Shown: positions 23,619 to 33,009 of the stretch, piece by piece | Position numbering within the stretch: the first letter of the stretch is position 1 | Layout: every line of letters begins with the position of its first letter | Source: Acidobacteriota bacterium | GTDB lineage: Bacteria; Acidobacteriota; CAIWXX01 | Direction: 5' to 3' | NCBI GenBank assembly: GCA_016191015.1 | Contig: JACPPM010000171.1 | Span: 1 to 35,358, forward strand | Length of the DNA stretch: 35,358 nt | Notes under the pieces: generated by a model | Databases searched by the model: none | What the model saw: only the letters and a program-made list of their open reading frames with translations | What the model was told of the DNA's origin: nothing | Position numbers and translations under genes: made by a program

Positions 23619-23850
23619 GCCCACACACCTGGGAATTTCATCGCCCTGCCCACGACACCCGTCGGTCTCGGCTTCACTATCCGACGGACCTGTTCGTGAG
23701 CAATCAGTCTACCACAGGAAACGTAAGCGGCGGTTGGTCCGGACTCAGCCAACCGACTGCCCAGCGCACACGGACATCTTGTTTTGCCATGAAGCAGAAT
23801 TGGCCGCGTCCTTATTTGCATAACAGCACAATTGGTCGTATCCTGGTCGC

Positions 23851-25029
23851 ATGGCGGATGAGCTGATCCGTGCTGAATGCGACCTGCTTCGCCGGGATCT
23901 GTCCGAGAAAATGGTCTTCCTCTCCGGCCCGAGGCAGGTCGGCAAGACCACTCTGGCAAAGCAGGTCCTGAAGCGGCTTCCGGGCGCCTATCTGAGCTGG
24001 GACAATCGTGCGGACAGGCGTCGTATCCTCCATGCGGAGTGGCCGGTGCCGCCCGCGCTCGTGGTTCTTGACGAGCTGCACAAGTACCGCCGATGGAAAC
24101 CGTTCATCAAGGGCGAGTATGACAAGCACCGATCGGATCTGGCATTCCTGATCACGGGGAGTGCCCGGCTGGACTTGTACCGCCGGGGAGGGGATTCGCT
24201 CCAGGGGCGATATCACCACTACCGGTTGCATCCCCTGACAGTGTCCGAAGTCGCGGTCGGTCGTGCGAAGCCGCCGATGCCGCTCGATAGGATTAGGATC
24301 GCGAACGGAGAAGGAGGCAGGGAGATAATCGAGCAGCTCCTACGGTTCGGTGGTTTTCCAGAGCCCTTTTTGCGCGCAGATTCGCGTGTGCACAGGAGGT
24401 GGCAGAAGGAACGGTTCGAGCGTGTCATCGAGGGGGATGTTCGGGACGTGAGCAATCTTCCCGACATGACGTCAATAGCCCTGCTCGCGGAGATGCTCCC
24501 GGCACGGGCCGGGTCTTTGCTGTCTCTCAACAGCCTTCGTGAGGACCTTGAAGCCAGTCACCGCGGAGTATCTCATTGGATGAATGTCCTGGAGACTCTG
24601 TACTACGTCTATCGGGTGCCGCCCTTTCACGGAAAGCTCGCACGGTCCATCAAGAAGGAACCGAAGCTCTATCTCTGGGACTGGTCGGCGGTCCCGGATG
24701 ACGGGCCGAGATTCGAGAATCTCGTCGGCTCGCATCTGCTGAAGCTCTGCCACCATCTCCAGGATGCCGAGGGCTACAAAGCCGCGCTCTGGTATCTGCG
24801 AGACAAGGACAAGAGAGAGGTGGACTTTCTCGTCACGATCGACCGCAAGCCGTGGTTCGCGGTAGAGGTCAAGCTGTCGCCATCGAGGGATTCGTACCTC
24901 TCGTATTTCGGGGACCGGATAGGAATCCCGCAGCTATTCTGCGTCACGCTCGCGGATCAGGAATCCCACATCCGGGATGGAGTCATTCACGTGTCCGCCG
25001 CCGGATTCCTCCGGAGCCTCGGTGTGTAG
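23851..25029 (+). CDS. AAA ATPase with DUF4143 domain
   Basis: The 392-residue protein has Walker A GPRQVGKTT (about 26-34), Walker B LVVLDELHKY and a sensor-like ITGSARLDLY, typical of the AAA_14 group. A DUF4143 domain at the C-terminus has the nuclease-like pattern REVDFLV...WFAVEVK (about 324-345). These proteins are common, patchily distributed and of unclear function; a role in defence or DNA handling is often suspected. A possible promoter (TTGCAT, 17 bases, TATCCT at 23839-23844) would start transcription almost at the ATG, giving a leaderless message. It stands alone between opposite and unrelated genes. Confidence 0.9.
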   Translation: MADELIRAECDLLRRDLSEKMVFLSGPRQVGKTTLAKQVLKRLPGAYLSWDNRADRRRILHAEWPVPPALVVLDELHKYRRWKPFIKGEYDKHRSDLAFLITGSARLDLYRRGGDSLQGRYHHYRLHPLTVSEVAVGRAKPPMPLDRIRIANGEGGREIIEQLLRFGGFPEPFLRADSRVHRRWQKERFERVIEGDVRDVSNLPDMTSIALLAEMLPARAGSLLSLNSLREDLEASHRGVSHWMNVLETLYYVYRVPPFHGKLARSIKKEPKLYLWDWSAVPDDGPRFENLVGSHLLKLCHHLQDAEGYKAALWYLRDKDKREVDFLVTIDRKPWFAVEVKLSPSRDSYLSYFGDRIGIPQLFCVTLADQESHIRDGVIHVSAAGFLRSLGV

Positions 25030-25147
25030 CGGCCCGTTCTAGGCTGCGTGCCGTCCACCTCCAACGTCGCGGCGGCGCCCTTATCGCAGGATCTGGGCTG
25101 CCTGTTGGGACTTGCCGGTGCTGATGGAGACTGGTATCTATTGACGC

Positions 25148-26134
25148 ATGCGAGCGATGCTTCTGCACAAACCCCGGACACTCCTGGTCGAGACGGATAT
25201 CCCGATCCCGCGTCCACGGGAGAACCAGGTCCTCATCCGTGTTGCGGCGTGTGCTGTGTGCCGCACGGATCTGCACGTCGTGGATGGTGAGCTGCCCGAC
25301 CCGAAGCTGCCGATTGTTCCGGGGCACGAAATCGTCGGCTGCATCGAGGAGAAGGGTGATCAGGTCCACGGATTGGATGTTGGCGATAGAATCGGCGTCC
25401 CCTGGCTCGGGTCCACCTGCGGCGAGTGCCTGTACTGCCGCGGGGGGCGCGAGAATCTGTGCGACCAAGCGCGGTTCACCGGATACCAGATCGACGGCGG
25501 ATATGCCGAATACGCGCTCGCTGACCAGCGGTATTGCTTCCGGATCCCAGTGCTGTTTTCAGACGTATGCGCAGCACCTCTGCTCTGCGCCGGCCTCATC
25601 GGCTACCGATCGCTCGTGATGGCCGGCGAGGCCCGCAGACTTGGGATCTACGGATTCGGCGCCGCTGCACACATCGTTGCTCAGATCGCCCGCTATCAGG
25701 GCAGGGAGCTCTTCGCGTTCACGCGTCCGGGCGATGCTGCTGCGCAGAAATTCGCGCTCGATCTCGGCGCAGCCTGGGCGGGAGACTCGACCGCCTCTCC
25801 TCCCGAGCCGCTCGACGCAGCCATCATCTTTGCTCCGATCGGCGACCTCGTTCCTCTGGCCCTGCGGGCAGTCGTCAAGGGTGGAATCGTCGTTTGCGGC
25901 GGTATCCACATGAGCGACATTCCGTCGTTCCCCTACGATCTGCTCTGGGGCGAGCGCACGGTCAGGAGTGTCGCGAACCTCACGCGGAGGGATGGAGACG
26001 AGCTCCTGGCGCTCGCCCCGCGCGTTCCGGTGAAGACCGAAACAGAGACATTCCCGCTGGCACAAGCAAATGAGGCGCTCGACCGGCTGCGCACCGGGCG
26101 GCTGCGTGGTGCCGCGGTGCTGGTGATAGCATGA
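25148..26134 (+). CDS. Zinc-dependent alcohol dehydrogenase family protein
   Basis: The 328-residue medium-chain dehydrogenase has catalytic zinc ligands in CAVCRTDLH and GHEIVG, and a full structural-zinc set CGECLYCRGGRENLC (Cys-x2-Cys-x2-Cys-x7-Cys). The NAD(P) Rossmann motif is GIYGFGAAA. It resembles the AdhA group that oxidises primary alcohols or reduces aldehydes. MRAMLLHKP is a usual N-terminus. Its last codon overlaps the first possible start of the next gene (ATGA at 26131-26134). Confidence 0.92.
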   Translation: MRAMLLHKPRTLLVETDIPIPRPRENQVLIRVAACAVCRTDLHVVDGELPDPKLPIVPGHEIVGCIEEKGDQVHGLDVGDRIGVPWLGSTCGECLYCRGGRENLCDQARFTGYQIDGGYAEYALADQRYCFRIPVLFSDVCAAPLLCAGLIGYRSLVMAGEARRLGIYGFGAAAHIVAQIARYQGRELFAFTRPGDAAAQKFALDLGAAWAGDSTASPPEPLDAAIIFAPIGDLVPLALRAVVKGGIVVCGGIHMSDIPSFPYDLLWGERTVRSVANLTRRDGDELLALAPRVPVKTETETFPLAQANEALDRLRTGRLRGAAVLVIA

Positions 26135-26151
26135 GGGATGGGGGGGGGCCG

Positions 26152-26982
26152 ATGAGGTCTGTTACTGTGTTTCCTGCGATTGTGATCCTGTTCCCACAAC
26201 TGCTCCTGGCCGAATGGATCGCAATCCCGACCGAGACGCTTGTTCACGAGAGCGATCTCATCGTCATCGGAACTTTGCACGGCGTGGTGGAGCAGCGGTC
26301 GGCTGATCGAGATGAGGGCACGGACTGCGGCAGGGGGTACCTCCATGTCGACGATGTCCTCTGGGGGGATGCGGCTGCCGGTACGGATCTTCTGCTCACC
26401 TGGGAGAACATGGCGGCGATGGTGTGCCCGCGCGTCGAGCACGGTGGGGAACAGGGCAGGAGGTCACTCTGGCTGCTCACGCGGGGAAAGCCGGGAGAAG
26501 TTCGCGCAGACCACCCAGGACGGACGATCGAGCTCGCGCGAGCGGCCGAGGTGCGCGACCTGCTCACTCGGCGCCCGGTGTGCCTGCGCACTGGCGGGAG
26601 GAGCCACGATGCCTCCCAGCGGTTCGTCGTGACCGTTCTGTTCCGCAACGCCACCGATCGTGACTTGCGATTCCCAGGACTCGAATACCGGGCTGGCCGC
26701 CTGTTTCTGTCCTCCGGAATCAGTCTGGATGTTCAGCACTATGATCCCTCCAAGGATCTACGGAAGAAGCTGAGACCAATTCCAAACGCCATCTCCAGCT
26801 CTGTCGATCTCCCGCCGATCATCGTCCGTCCCCACGAGGAGAAAGCCATCACTCTCCTGCTCTCGCGGCTTTACGACACGAGTGCCTACGGCACGTATTC
26901 GGTTCAGATCCCGATTGAAGGTTACGAACCAGCCAACACCGTGGGCATCTCGTTCTGGGCGCAGGCATCGTCGACTCGCTGA
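26152..26982 (+). CDS. Exported protein of unknown function
   Basis: The 276-residue product starts with a signal peptide (MRSVTVFPAIVILFPQLLLA). The mature part has an N-terminal OB- or Ig-like beta region (ALVHESDLIVIGTL type segments) and a second beta domain starting near RFVVTVLFRNATDRDLRF, which looks like a beta-sandwich. No catalytic motif is recognised. ATG 26152 follows a run of G residues that can serve as Shine-Dalgarno; ATG 26131, overlapping the stop of the dehydrogenase, is the alternative and would lengthen the N-terminus by seven residues. Confidence 0.65.
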   Translation: MRSVTVFPAIVILFPQLLLAEWIAIPTETLVHESDLIVIGTLHGVVEQRSADRDEGTDCGRGYLHVDDVLWGDAAAGTDLLLTWENMAAMVCPRVEHGGEQGRRSLWLLTRGKPGEVRADHPGRTIELARAAEVRDLLTRRPVCLRTGGRSHDASQRFVVTVLFRNATDRDLRFPGLEYRAGRLFLSSGISLDVQHYDPSKDLRKKLRPIPNAISSSVDLPPIIVRPHEEKAITLLLSRLYDTSAYGTYSVQIPIEGYEPANTVGISFWAQASSTR

Positions 26983-27043
26983 ACGCACGCCGGCCGGTCC
27001 CAACCGCGATGTTCCGGGTTTCAGGGACCACCTCAAAACCAGT

Positions 27044-27088
27044 CTCGAGAAAGAGCACCGCCCCGATCGCGGATGCGTCAACGACCAT
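27044..27088 (-). pseudogene. Stub of a VapC/PIN toxin gene
   Basis: Starting with an ATG that overlaps the antitoxin stop by 11 bases, the frame reads MVVDASAIGAVLFLE, the usual beginning of a PIN-domain toxin with its first catalytic Asp. It then loses all likeness, and the end of the exported-protein gene occupies the space where the remaining hundred or so residues should be. The toxin has been deleted. Confidence 0.55.
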
Positions 27089-27326
27089 GTCTGCTATCTC
27101 GTGCACGCCGGACGATGCGGATGGAGTCAGCCGCGGTTCGCAGACCAGACCGCATACCTTGCCTGACGATGTCCTCGACCGTCACGGTCTCACCTGCCCG
27201 GCTCAAGGCATCTTCCAGAATGACCATCAATTCACCCTGAAGAGAGCGGCGCTGTCGCTCCGCCCGTCGCCTCAGCGCGTCGGCCATCCGATCGGGTACG
27301 TTCTTGATCGACAAATTCACCGGCAT
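27078..27326 (-). CDS. FitA-like ribbon-helix-helix antitoxin, probably orphan
   Basis: The 82-residue protein MPVNLSIKNVPDRMADAL... has the Arc-type ribbon-helix-helix at its N-terminus (strand 2-8, helix PDRMADALRRRAERQ, helix SLQGELMVILEDAL) and a C-terminal tail that normally wraps the PIN toxin. ATG 27326 is preferred because GGAGG lies five bases upstream. Only a stub of the toxin follows, so the antitoxin no longer has its partner here. It lies antisense between two plus-strand genes. Confidence 0.78.
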   Translation of the reverse strand: MPVNLSIKNVPDRMADALRRRAERQRRSLQGELMVILEDALSRAGETVTVEDIVRQGMRSGLRTAADSIRIVRRARDSRHGR

Positions 27327-27429
27327 GGACGCCTCCATTGTGGAACTATTTCGGCACCGCACCGGTTTGAGCTCAACACACCGATCAGATCCCCGGGCAT
27401 TCACGATCCGTGGCAGCGACCGCGACGAT

Positions 27430-27458
27430 TTGACACCATGCGTCATTCCGCCTACGAT
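27430..27458 (+). promoter_or_regulatory. Sigma-70 promoter for thiolase-fadJ
   Basis: Perfect TTGACA (27430-27435), a 17-base spacer and TACGAT (27453-27458, four of six) lie about 120 bases before the thiolase start. No regulator site is recognised in the leader. Confidence 0.5.
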
Positions 27459-27576
27459 CCCTCGATGACCGCACGGCGTGCGCGTCCGTGGCGCATGGCG
27501 CCTCACGATCGATGTTCCAACCGAGCATGAACGATCCATGCGCGCAGTCCCGCCCCCTGTGCGAGGAGGAATGAAC

Positions 27577-28782
27577 ATGGCTGATGCATTTATCTTCGAT
27601 GCGGTCCGGACACCGCGTGGGATCGGCAAGGACCGGGGCAGTCTCTACACGGTGAGACCCACCGACCTTCTCGTGACGGTGCTCGAGGCGCTGAGGGAAC
27701 GCACGGCGCTCGACACGAAGCAGGTCGAGGACGTCGTGATCGGTTGTGTGACACAAACGGGCGAGCAGGGCACGTGCATCGCCCGCTTCGCGGCCCTGGA
27801 GGCCGGTTACGACTATGCGGCGCCCGGCTGCACTGTGAATCGCTTTTGCGCATCCGGGCTGCAGGCCGTGAATCAGGCGGCGGCTCAGGTTGCTGCCGGT
27901 TGGGCCGATTTGGTGGTTGCGGGCGGGGTCGAAAGCATGTCTCGGGTGAAGATGGGCTCGGACGTGGGAGCGATGTTCGACCCAGCCACTCAGTGGAAGA
28001 TCGGCTCCGTGCCTCAGGGCATCTCCGCCGATCTGCTTGCGACTCTGCGGGGTATCTCGCGAGAGGATGTCGACACGTACGCGCTCGAGAGCCAGCGCCG
28101 GGCTCTGCGGGCGCGCGATTCCGGGAAATTCGACCGCAGCATCGTGCCGGTGCGGGACATCAACGGCCTGTCGATTCTGGAAAAGGATGAGTACCCGCGC
28201 GCCGATTGCTCGCTGGCGCGACTCGCAGAGCTGAAGCCTTCCTTCGAGATGCTTGGCCGGCAGTTCGGGATGGACACGCTCACGCGCAAGGTCTATCCTC
28301 ACGTCGATCGCATCAATCACGTTCACACGCCGGGCAATTCCTCGGGGCTTGTGGATGCGGCCGCGGTGATGCTCATCGGGAGCAAGAAGAAAGGCCGCGC
28401 GCTGGGACTCAAGCCGCGTGCGCGCATCGTGGCGGCCGTGAGCACCGGGGACGAACCGTTGCTGATGCTCACGGGGCCGCTCCCCGCGACGCGCCTGGCG
28501 CTCAAGAAGGCGCGAATGGAGCTGAAGGACATTGATCTATTCGAAGTCAATGAAGCCTTCGCGGCCGTCGCTCTGACCTATCTCCGGGAGCTCGGCATCG
28601 ACCCCGAGCGTATGAACGCCCACGGTGGTGCCATCGCGCTCGGACATCCCCTCGGCGCAACGGGCGCCATCATTCTCAACACGGCCCTCGACTTGCTCGA
28701 GGAGCGCAACCTTTCGACCGCCCTCACGACGCTCTGCATCGGCGGCGGCATGGGGACGGCGACGATCATTGAGCGGGTGTGA
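27577..28782 (+). CDS. Acetyl-CoA acyltransferase (3-ketoacyl-CoA thiolase)
   Basis: The 401-residue thiolase has the nucleophile Cys in NRFCASGLQA, the GGVESMS block, NEAFAAVAL with catalytic Asn-Glu, GGAIALGHPLGATGA with catalytic His and CIGGGMGTA with the second Cys. It performs the last step of beta-oxidation, or the reverse condensation. GGAGG (27565-27569) is seven bases before ATG 27577, which is preferred over 27571. It ends 12 bases before the fadJ-like gene, forming a classic two-gene beta-oxidation unit. Confidence 0.95.
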   Translation: MADAFIFDAVRTPRGIGKDRGSLYTVRPTDLLVTVLEALRERTALDTKQVEDVVIGCVTQTGEQGTCIARFAALEAGYDYAAPGCTVNRFCASGLQAVNQAAAQVAAGWADLVVAGGVESMSRVKMGSDVGAMFDPATQWKIGSVPQGISADLLATLRGISREDVDTYALESQRRALRARDSGKFDRSIVPVRDINGLSILEKDEYPRADCSLARLAELKPSFEMLGRQFGMDTLTRKVYPHVDRINHVHTPGNSSGLVDAAAVMLIGSKKKGRALGLKPRARIVAAVSTGDEPLLMLTGPLPATRLALKKARMELKDIDLFEVNEAFAAVALTYLRELGIDPERMNAHGGAIALGHPLGATGAIILNTALDLLEERNLSTALTTLCIGGGMGTATIIERV

Positions 28783-28794
28783 GGAGGTGGAATC

Positions 28795-30957
28795 ATGGAC
28801 GAGACGAAAAACGGTGCCGTGAAGTTGAGCTTCGATCAGGACCTGGGCATCGCCACCCTGACTTTCCAGATGTCGGGCAAGGCGAACATGATCAACGACG
28901 AATTTGGCGCCGGTCTGGCAGAAGCGCTTGCGTGGGCCAAGGCGCGGCCCGGTTTGAAGGGCATCATCCTCGCTTCGGGGCACAAGGATTTCTGTGTCGG
29001 CACGGAAATCGACATCTTGTACCAGGCTCGCGATGTGGAGGAGTTGTACCGGAGAGTCCGCGCCGTTCAGGCCGCGTACCGCGAGATCGAGACGATCGGC
29101 GTTCCCGTCGTGGCGGCACTCACGGGCTCCGCGCTCGGGGGCGGCTACGAGCTTGCGCTCGCGTGCCACCGGCGAATCGCGATCGCCGATCCGCGCGCCC
29201 AGTTCGGACTCCCCGAAGTCACGTTGGGAGTCCTCCCGGGCGCGGGCGGGACTCAGCGCCTCACCCGGATGCTCGGATTCCAGGTGGCGGCCGATTTTAT
29301 CCTGCAGGGGAAGGTGGTGCGAGCCGCCGAGGCCAAGGAGGCTTGGCTTGTCGACGAGTTGTGCGGCGACCGCGAGGGCGTGCGTGACGCCGCCATCGCG
29401 TGGATCCGCTCGAACCCGCGCGCCACTCAGCCGTGGGATCGGAAGGGATTCACTTTTCCGCCTCCGGCGCCCGGCACCGCCGATGCGCGTGACATGGTGC
29501 TTGTGGGCTGCGGGTTGCTTTACCAGAAGACCGCCGGCGCTTTCCTCGCGCCGCAGTATGCCTTGAGCGCGATGCAAGAAGGATGCGGCCTCACGTTCGA
29601 TCGCGGGCTCGAGGTCGAGGCCCGCTACTTCACGAAGCTCGCCTGCGGCGGGCAGGCGAAGGACATGATCAGGACTCTCTGGTATCACCGCACGGCGGCT
29701 GAGAAACACGAGGGTCTGCCAAGCATCGAGCAGCTCGGCATCGAGCAAGGCATCAGCACGGTTGGGGTCCTCGGTGCCGGCATGATGGGTGGGGCGATCG
29801 CCTGGATCGCGGCCAAGTCGGGCTATCAGGTGGTCCTGAAAGACATCAGACAGGATGCACTCGACGCGGCCATGAAGCATTGCGAAGGACTGACCTCGAA
29901 ACGAGCTCGACATCTCGATGAAGTCGGCCGGCGGGAGCTGCTCGCGCGCATCAAGCCGACGCTGGCAAACGAGGAGCTGAAAGGGAGCGACCTGCTCATT
30001 GAGGCGGTCTTCGAAGATATGGATCTCAAACATAGAGTCACCCGGGAGACCGAACCTCTCCTGGCTGCCGGCGGGATCTGGGCATCGAACACCTCGGCTC
30101 TCCCGATCACCCCGCTGGCCCGGGCGTCGCAGCACCCGGACCGATTCATCGGAATGCACTTCTTCTCGCCGGTCGAGCAGATGGTGTTGCTGGAGCTGAT
30201 CGTGGGGAGGCAGACGAGTGACCGGACGCTGGCGCGCGCGCTCGCCTTCTGCCGCCAGATCAAGAAGACGCCGATTGTCGTCAACGATGGGTACGGGTTT
30301 TACACGACCCGGGTCTTCTCGGCCTATTTGATGGAGGCGGCCCAGCTCGTGGCCGAGGGACACAACCCGGCGCTGATCGAGTGGGCGGCCCGTTCAGCCG
30401 GCATGGTGATCGGCCCGCTGCAGGTTTTCGACGAGGTGACATTGACCCTCGTGCGCAAGGCTGTCCCCCACGGCGAGAAATACACAGGTCGCAGGCTCGC
30501 CAGCGAAGGCTTCGAGCTGCTCAAGACGATGGTGGATGACCACAAGAGGTACGGCCGCGCCGCTGGCGCAGGTTTCTACGAGTACGTCGACGGAAAACGC
30601 CGGCACATATGGCCCGGCCTCGGTCAGGTGGTGAGAGCGACTCCTGAGAGGAGTGGCATCGACCTGATCATCTCGCGCCTCATGCTCGCTCAGTGCGTGG
30701 AGGCCGCGCGCGCGCTCGACGAAGGCGTCATCCAACGGAAACGAGACGCCGAGGTGGGGGCCGTCTTCGGCATCGGCTTCGCCCCGAATACCGGCGGCCC
30801 ATTGTCATACATCGATCGCAGAGGCATTCGCACGGTCGTCCGCGAGCTGGAGGCGCTGGCCCGAGAGCAGGGCGACCGCTATGCGCCACCGCCGCTGCTC
30901 CTCTCGATGGCGGAGAAGGGCGAACGGTTTTTTGAGGCAGTCGACCAGGCTGGATAG
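28795..30957 (+). CDS. FadJ/FadB-like enoyl-CoA hydratase / 3-hydroxyacyl-CoA dehydrogenase
   Basis: A 720-residue bifunctional enzyme. The crotonase half (1-200) has GSALGGGYELALACH (oxyanion hole) and GLPEVTLGVLPGAGGTQRL with the catalytic Glu. The dehydrogenase half (about 320-720) has the NAD site GVLGAGMMGGAIAW, IEAVFEDMDLKHRV, SNTSALPIT and HFFSPVEQM with the catalytic His. The order and size match FadJ/FadB alpha subunits that pair with a thiolase, here the gene just upstream. GAGGAGG lies before ATG 28795. No acyl-CoA dehydrogenase is in the window. Confidence 0.94.
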   Translation: MDETKNGAVKLSFDQDLGIATLTFQMSGKANMINDEFGAGLAEALAWAKARPGLKGIILASGHKDFCVGTEIDILYQARDVEELYRRVRAVQAAYREIETIGVPVVAALTGSALGGGYELALACHRRIAIADPRAQFGLPEVTLGVLPGAGGTQRLTRMLGFQVAADFILQGKVVRAAEAKEAWLVDELCGDREGVRDAAIAWIRSNPRATQPWDRKGFTFPPPAPGTADARDMVLVGCGLLYQKTAGAFLAPQYALSAMQEGCGLTFDRGLEVEARYFTKLACGGQAKDMIRTLWYHRTAAEKHEGLPSIEQLGIEQGISTVGVLGAGMMGGAIAWIAAKSGYQVVLKDIRQDALDAAMKHCEGLTSKRARHLDEVGRRELLARIKPTLANEELKGSDLLIEAVFEDMDLKHRVTRETEPLLAAGGIWASNTSALPITPLARASQHPDRFIGMHFFSPVEQMVLLELIVGRQTSDRTLARALAFCRQIKKTPIVVNDGYGFYTTRVFSAYLMEAAQLVAEGHNPALIEWAARSAGMVIGPLQVFDEVTLTLVRKAVPHGEKYTGRRLASEGFELLKTMVDDHKRYGRAAGAGFYEYVDGKRRHIWPGLGQVVRATPERSGIDLIISRLMLAQCVEAARALDEGVIQRKRDAEVGAVFGIGFAPNTGGPLSYIDRRGIRTVVRELEALAREQGDRYAPPPLLLSMAEKGERFFEAVDQAG

Positions 30958-31035
30958 CGAGAGCCGCTCAACCGCCGAGGTGGCGGGATGTGCGCCCGCG
31001 CGAGCTCTAGCTCAGATCGTGGCCCGTGTTTTCTC

Positions 31036-31064
31036 TTGTCTTGGTCGTTCGTGTGCGCTATTTT
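31036..31064 (+). promoter_or_regulatory. Promoter candidate for the beta-helix gene
   Basis: TTGTCT (31036-31041), a 17-base spacer and TATTTT (31059-31064) are each four of six to consensus. GAGAGGA (31083-31089) seven bases before the ATG at 31097 is the ribosome site. Confidence 0.45.
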
Positions 31065-31096
31065 CTTGACGAACAGGTCTCCGAGAGGAAAATCAA

Positions 31097-32944
31097 ATGA
31101 TCAGGGAGTGCCGGGTCCCTGCGGTTCTCTGCCTCATCGCCGCTGTTTTCACCATCTGCACCCTGCCTCCCACGCTATCCGCGGGGCAGTGCTCCGACGG
31201 CATAGACAATGACGGCGACGGGCTCATTGACTGGCAGTATGACCAGGGCTGCACCGGCGCCGATGACGGCACCGAGGGCGGCATCGCGTCAGGACAAATC
31301 GATAACGGCTGGACCGTATACGAGCCTGACACCGACACCCGTATCATTTACGTCAGCTCGACGGACGGCAACGATGCTTACGATGGACGTAGTCCGTTAA
31401 CCCCGAAGAAGACCATCAGATCGGCTGTCGCCTTGGCCCGGGGCGGTCATGCTGACTGGGTGCTTCTCAAGCGGGGCGACATCTGGTTCGCCAGCCTTCC
31501 GGTCAAGAGCGGACGGTCCATGTCAGCGCCCTTCCTGGTGTCCAGCTATGGCGCCTCCACAACGCGTCCCTTGCTCAAGACCGGCGCAAAAGGCGGCATC
31601 AGTATGTGCTGCAAGAGCCATCGTTTCATCGCCGTGGTCGGCATCGCCTTCTACGCCCACACGCGCGACTTCAACTCCCCCGAATTCACCGGCCAGGACG
31701 GGGACGCCGGCCTGAACGTCTACGTGGGGGACGGGTATACGGGGAAAGGGGTGCTGATCGAGGACTGCAGCTTCCGTTTCTACAAGAACAACGTGGTCCA
31801 GGGGCCGGGGACGATACGCGACATTATCCTCCGCCGCAACCTCATTCTGGACGCGTACAGCCACGACAGCCATTCCCAAGGGCTCTACGCCGACAATGTG
31901 TCGCTCCTGCTCGAAGAGAACATCTTCGACCACAACGGCTGGTTCAAACAGCAAATCGGTGCAGGCAGCGAGCAGGACGGCGGCCAAGCCACTATGTTCA
32001 ACCACAATACCTACTTCTGCAACACGCGCGGGGTCACCTTCACGGGAAACATGTTCCTACGGCCCTCCAGCATGGGCAACAAGTGGACGGCCAATGAGGG
32101 CGAGGCCAGCGCGCAGGACATTACCATCGACAACAACCTCTACGTGGACGGAGAAATCGGCATCGGCATTGGCGGCAACGAGACGGCCCCGCCCCACCGG
32201 TTCAGGAATGTGGCGATCACTCGTAACGTGGTGCTCGACATCGGCCTTTCCCGGCCCACCAATCGTACCCTGGGATGGTGCCTCGATATCAACGACTGGG
32301 ATATCGGGATGGTGGCCGACAACCTGTTCCTGCACCAGGTCAGCCCAGCGGTCACAGATGTGTTTGCAATAAATCTCGATGGCGAGACTCGTGACGTCAC
32401 CATCAGCGACAACATTGTGTATGCTGTCCGGACCAACGGTGAGCTTCTGATTCTCTCCGATGGCGCGGTCAAGGGAAACATCGCTTTCAATGGCAACGCG
32501 TTGCAGTGTCCGGGCCTGCGCAGTGCGCTCATACGATCGAGCGGGAGCCTGGCCAACTATGTCTTCTCGGGCAATACCTATTTCAGCGCGCGGCCTGCCG
32601 GCCAATGGTTCGCCGTTGCCGGCTCACGAACGGGTCTCGGCGGCTGGGTGCGCGCCTCCGGCGAAACCGGGGCTTCGTCACAGCAGGTGTCGTATCCGGA
32701 CCCTGATCGCCACATTGCCGCGTATCAGGCCCATCTCGGAAGAACCGCGACTATCGATGCTTTCATCCAGGAAGCGAGGCGACAGTCAAAGTACAACTGG
32801 CGCAAGGAATATACGGCTGCCTCGGTGAACACGTGGATACGCGCAGGGTTTGGCATTGCCGGGAGCGATCCAGTCGATCGCTTCGATCCCAGCCACCGGG
32901 CCGCGGACGACATGAGCCTGGTTGGCACAACCAGCGACAGGTGA
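31097..32944 (+). CDS. Secreted right-handed parallel beta-helix protein
   Basis: The 615-residue protein has a signal peptide (VPAVLCLIAAVFTICTLPPTLSA), then a short acidic module CSDGIDNDGDGLIDW...GC that resembles calcium-binding, cysteine-closed repeats of exported proteins. It continues with IIYVSSTDGNDAYDGRSPLTP...TIRSAV and many Asn-rich rungs (IRDIILRRNLIL, VAITRNVVLDIG, DVTISDNIVYA) typical of pectate-lyase-like beta-helices. It may bind or cleave polysaccharide; no clear catalytic set is visible. The same opening is found in the frameshifted pseudogene at 12906-13528. Confidence 0.85.
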   Translation: MIRECRVPAVLCLIAAVFTICTLPPTLSAGQCSDGIDNDGDGLIDWQYDQGCTGADDGTEGGIASGQIDNGWTVYEPDTDTRIIYVSSTDGNDAYDGRSPLTPKKTIRSAVALARGGHADWVLLKRGDIWFASLPVKSGRSMSAPFLVSSYGASTTRPLLKTGAKGGISMCCKSHRFIAVVGIAFYAHTRDFNSPEFTGQDGDAGLNVYVGDGYTGKGVLIEDCSFRFYKNNVVQGPGTIRDIILRRNLILDAYSHDSHSQGLYADNVSLLLEENIFDHNGWFKQQIGAGSEQDGGQATMFNHNTYFCNTRGVTFTGNMFLRPSSMGNKWTANEGEASAQDITIDNNLYVDGEIGIGIGGNETAPPHRFRNVAITRNVVLDIGLSRPTNRTLGWCLDINDWDIGMVADNLFLHQVSPAVTDVFAINLDGETRDVTISDNIVYAVRTNGELLILSDGAVKGNIAFNGNALQCPGLRSALIRSSGSLANYVFSGNTYFSARPAGQWFAVAGSRTGLGGWVRASGETGASSQQVSYPDPDRHIAAYQAHLGRTATIDAFIQEARRQSKYNWRKEYTAASVNTWIRAGFGIAGSDPVDRFDPSHRAADDMSLVGTTSDR

Positions 32945-33009
32945 AGATTCCTATGCTCATTGAATGAGGTGGGCGGCTAGAATGCGATCGACGATGCTGG
33001 GATCAACAA

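Noticed and set aside
27385-28326. 313-residue minus-strand open frame
   Set aside because: It is antisense to the thiolase, with no motifs.
28537-30363. 608-residue minus-strand open frame
   Set aside because: It is fully antisense to the thiolase end and the FadJ-like gene, with no recognisable motifs; it comes from high GC at third codon positions.
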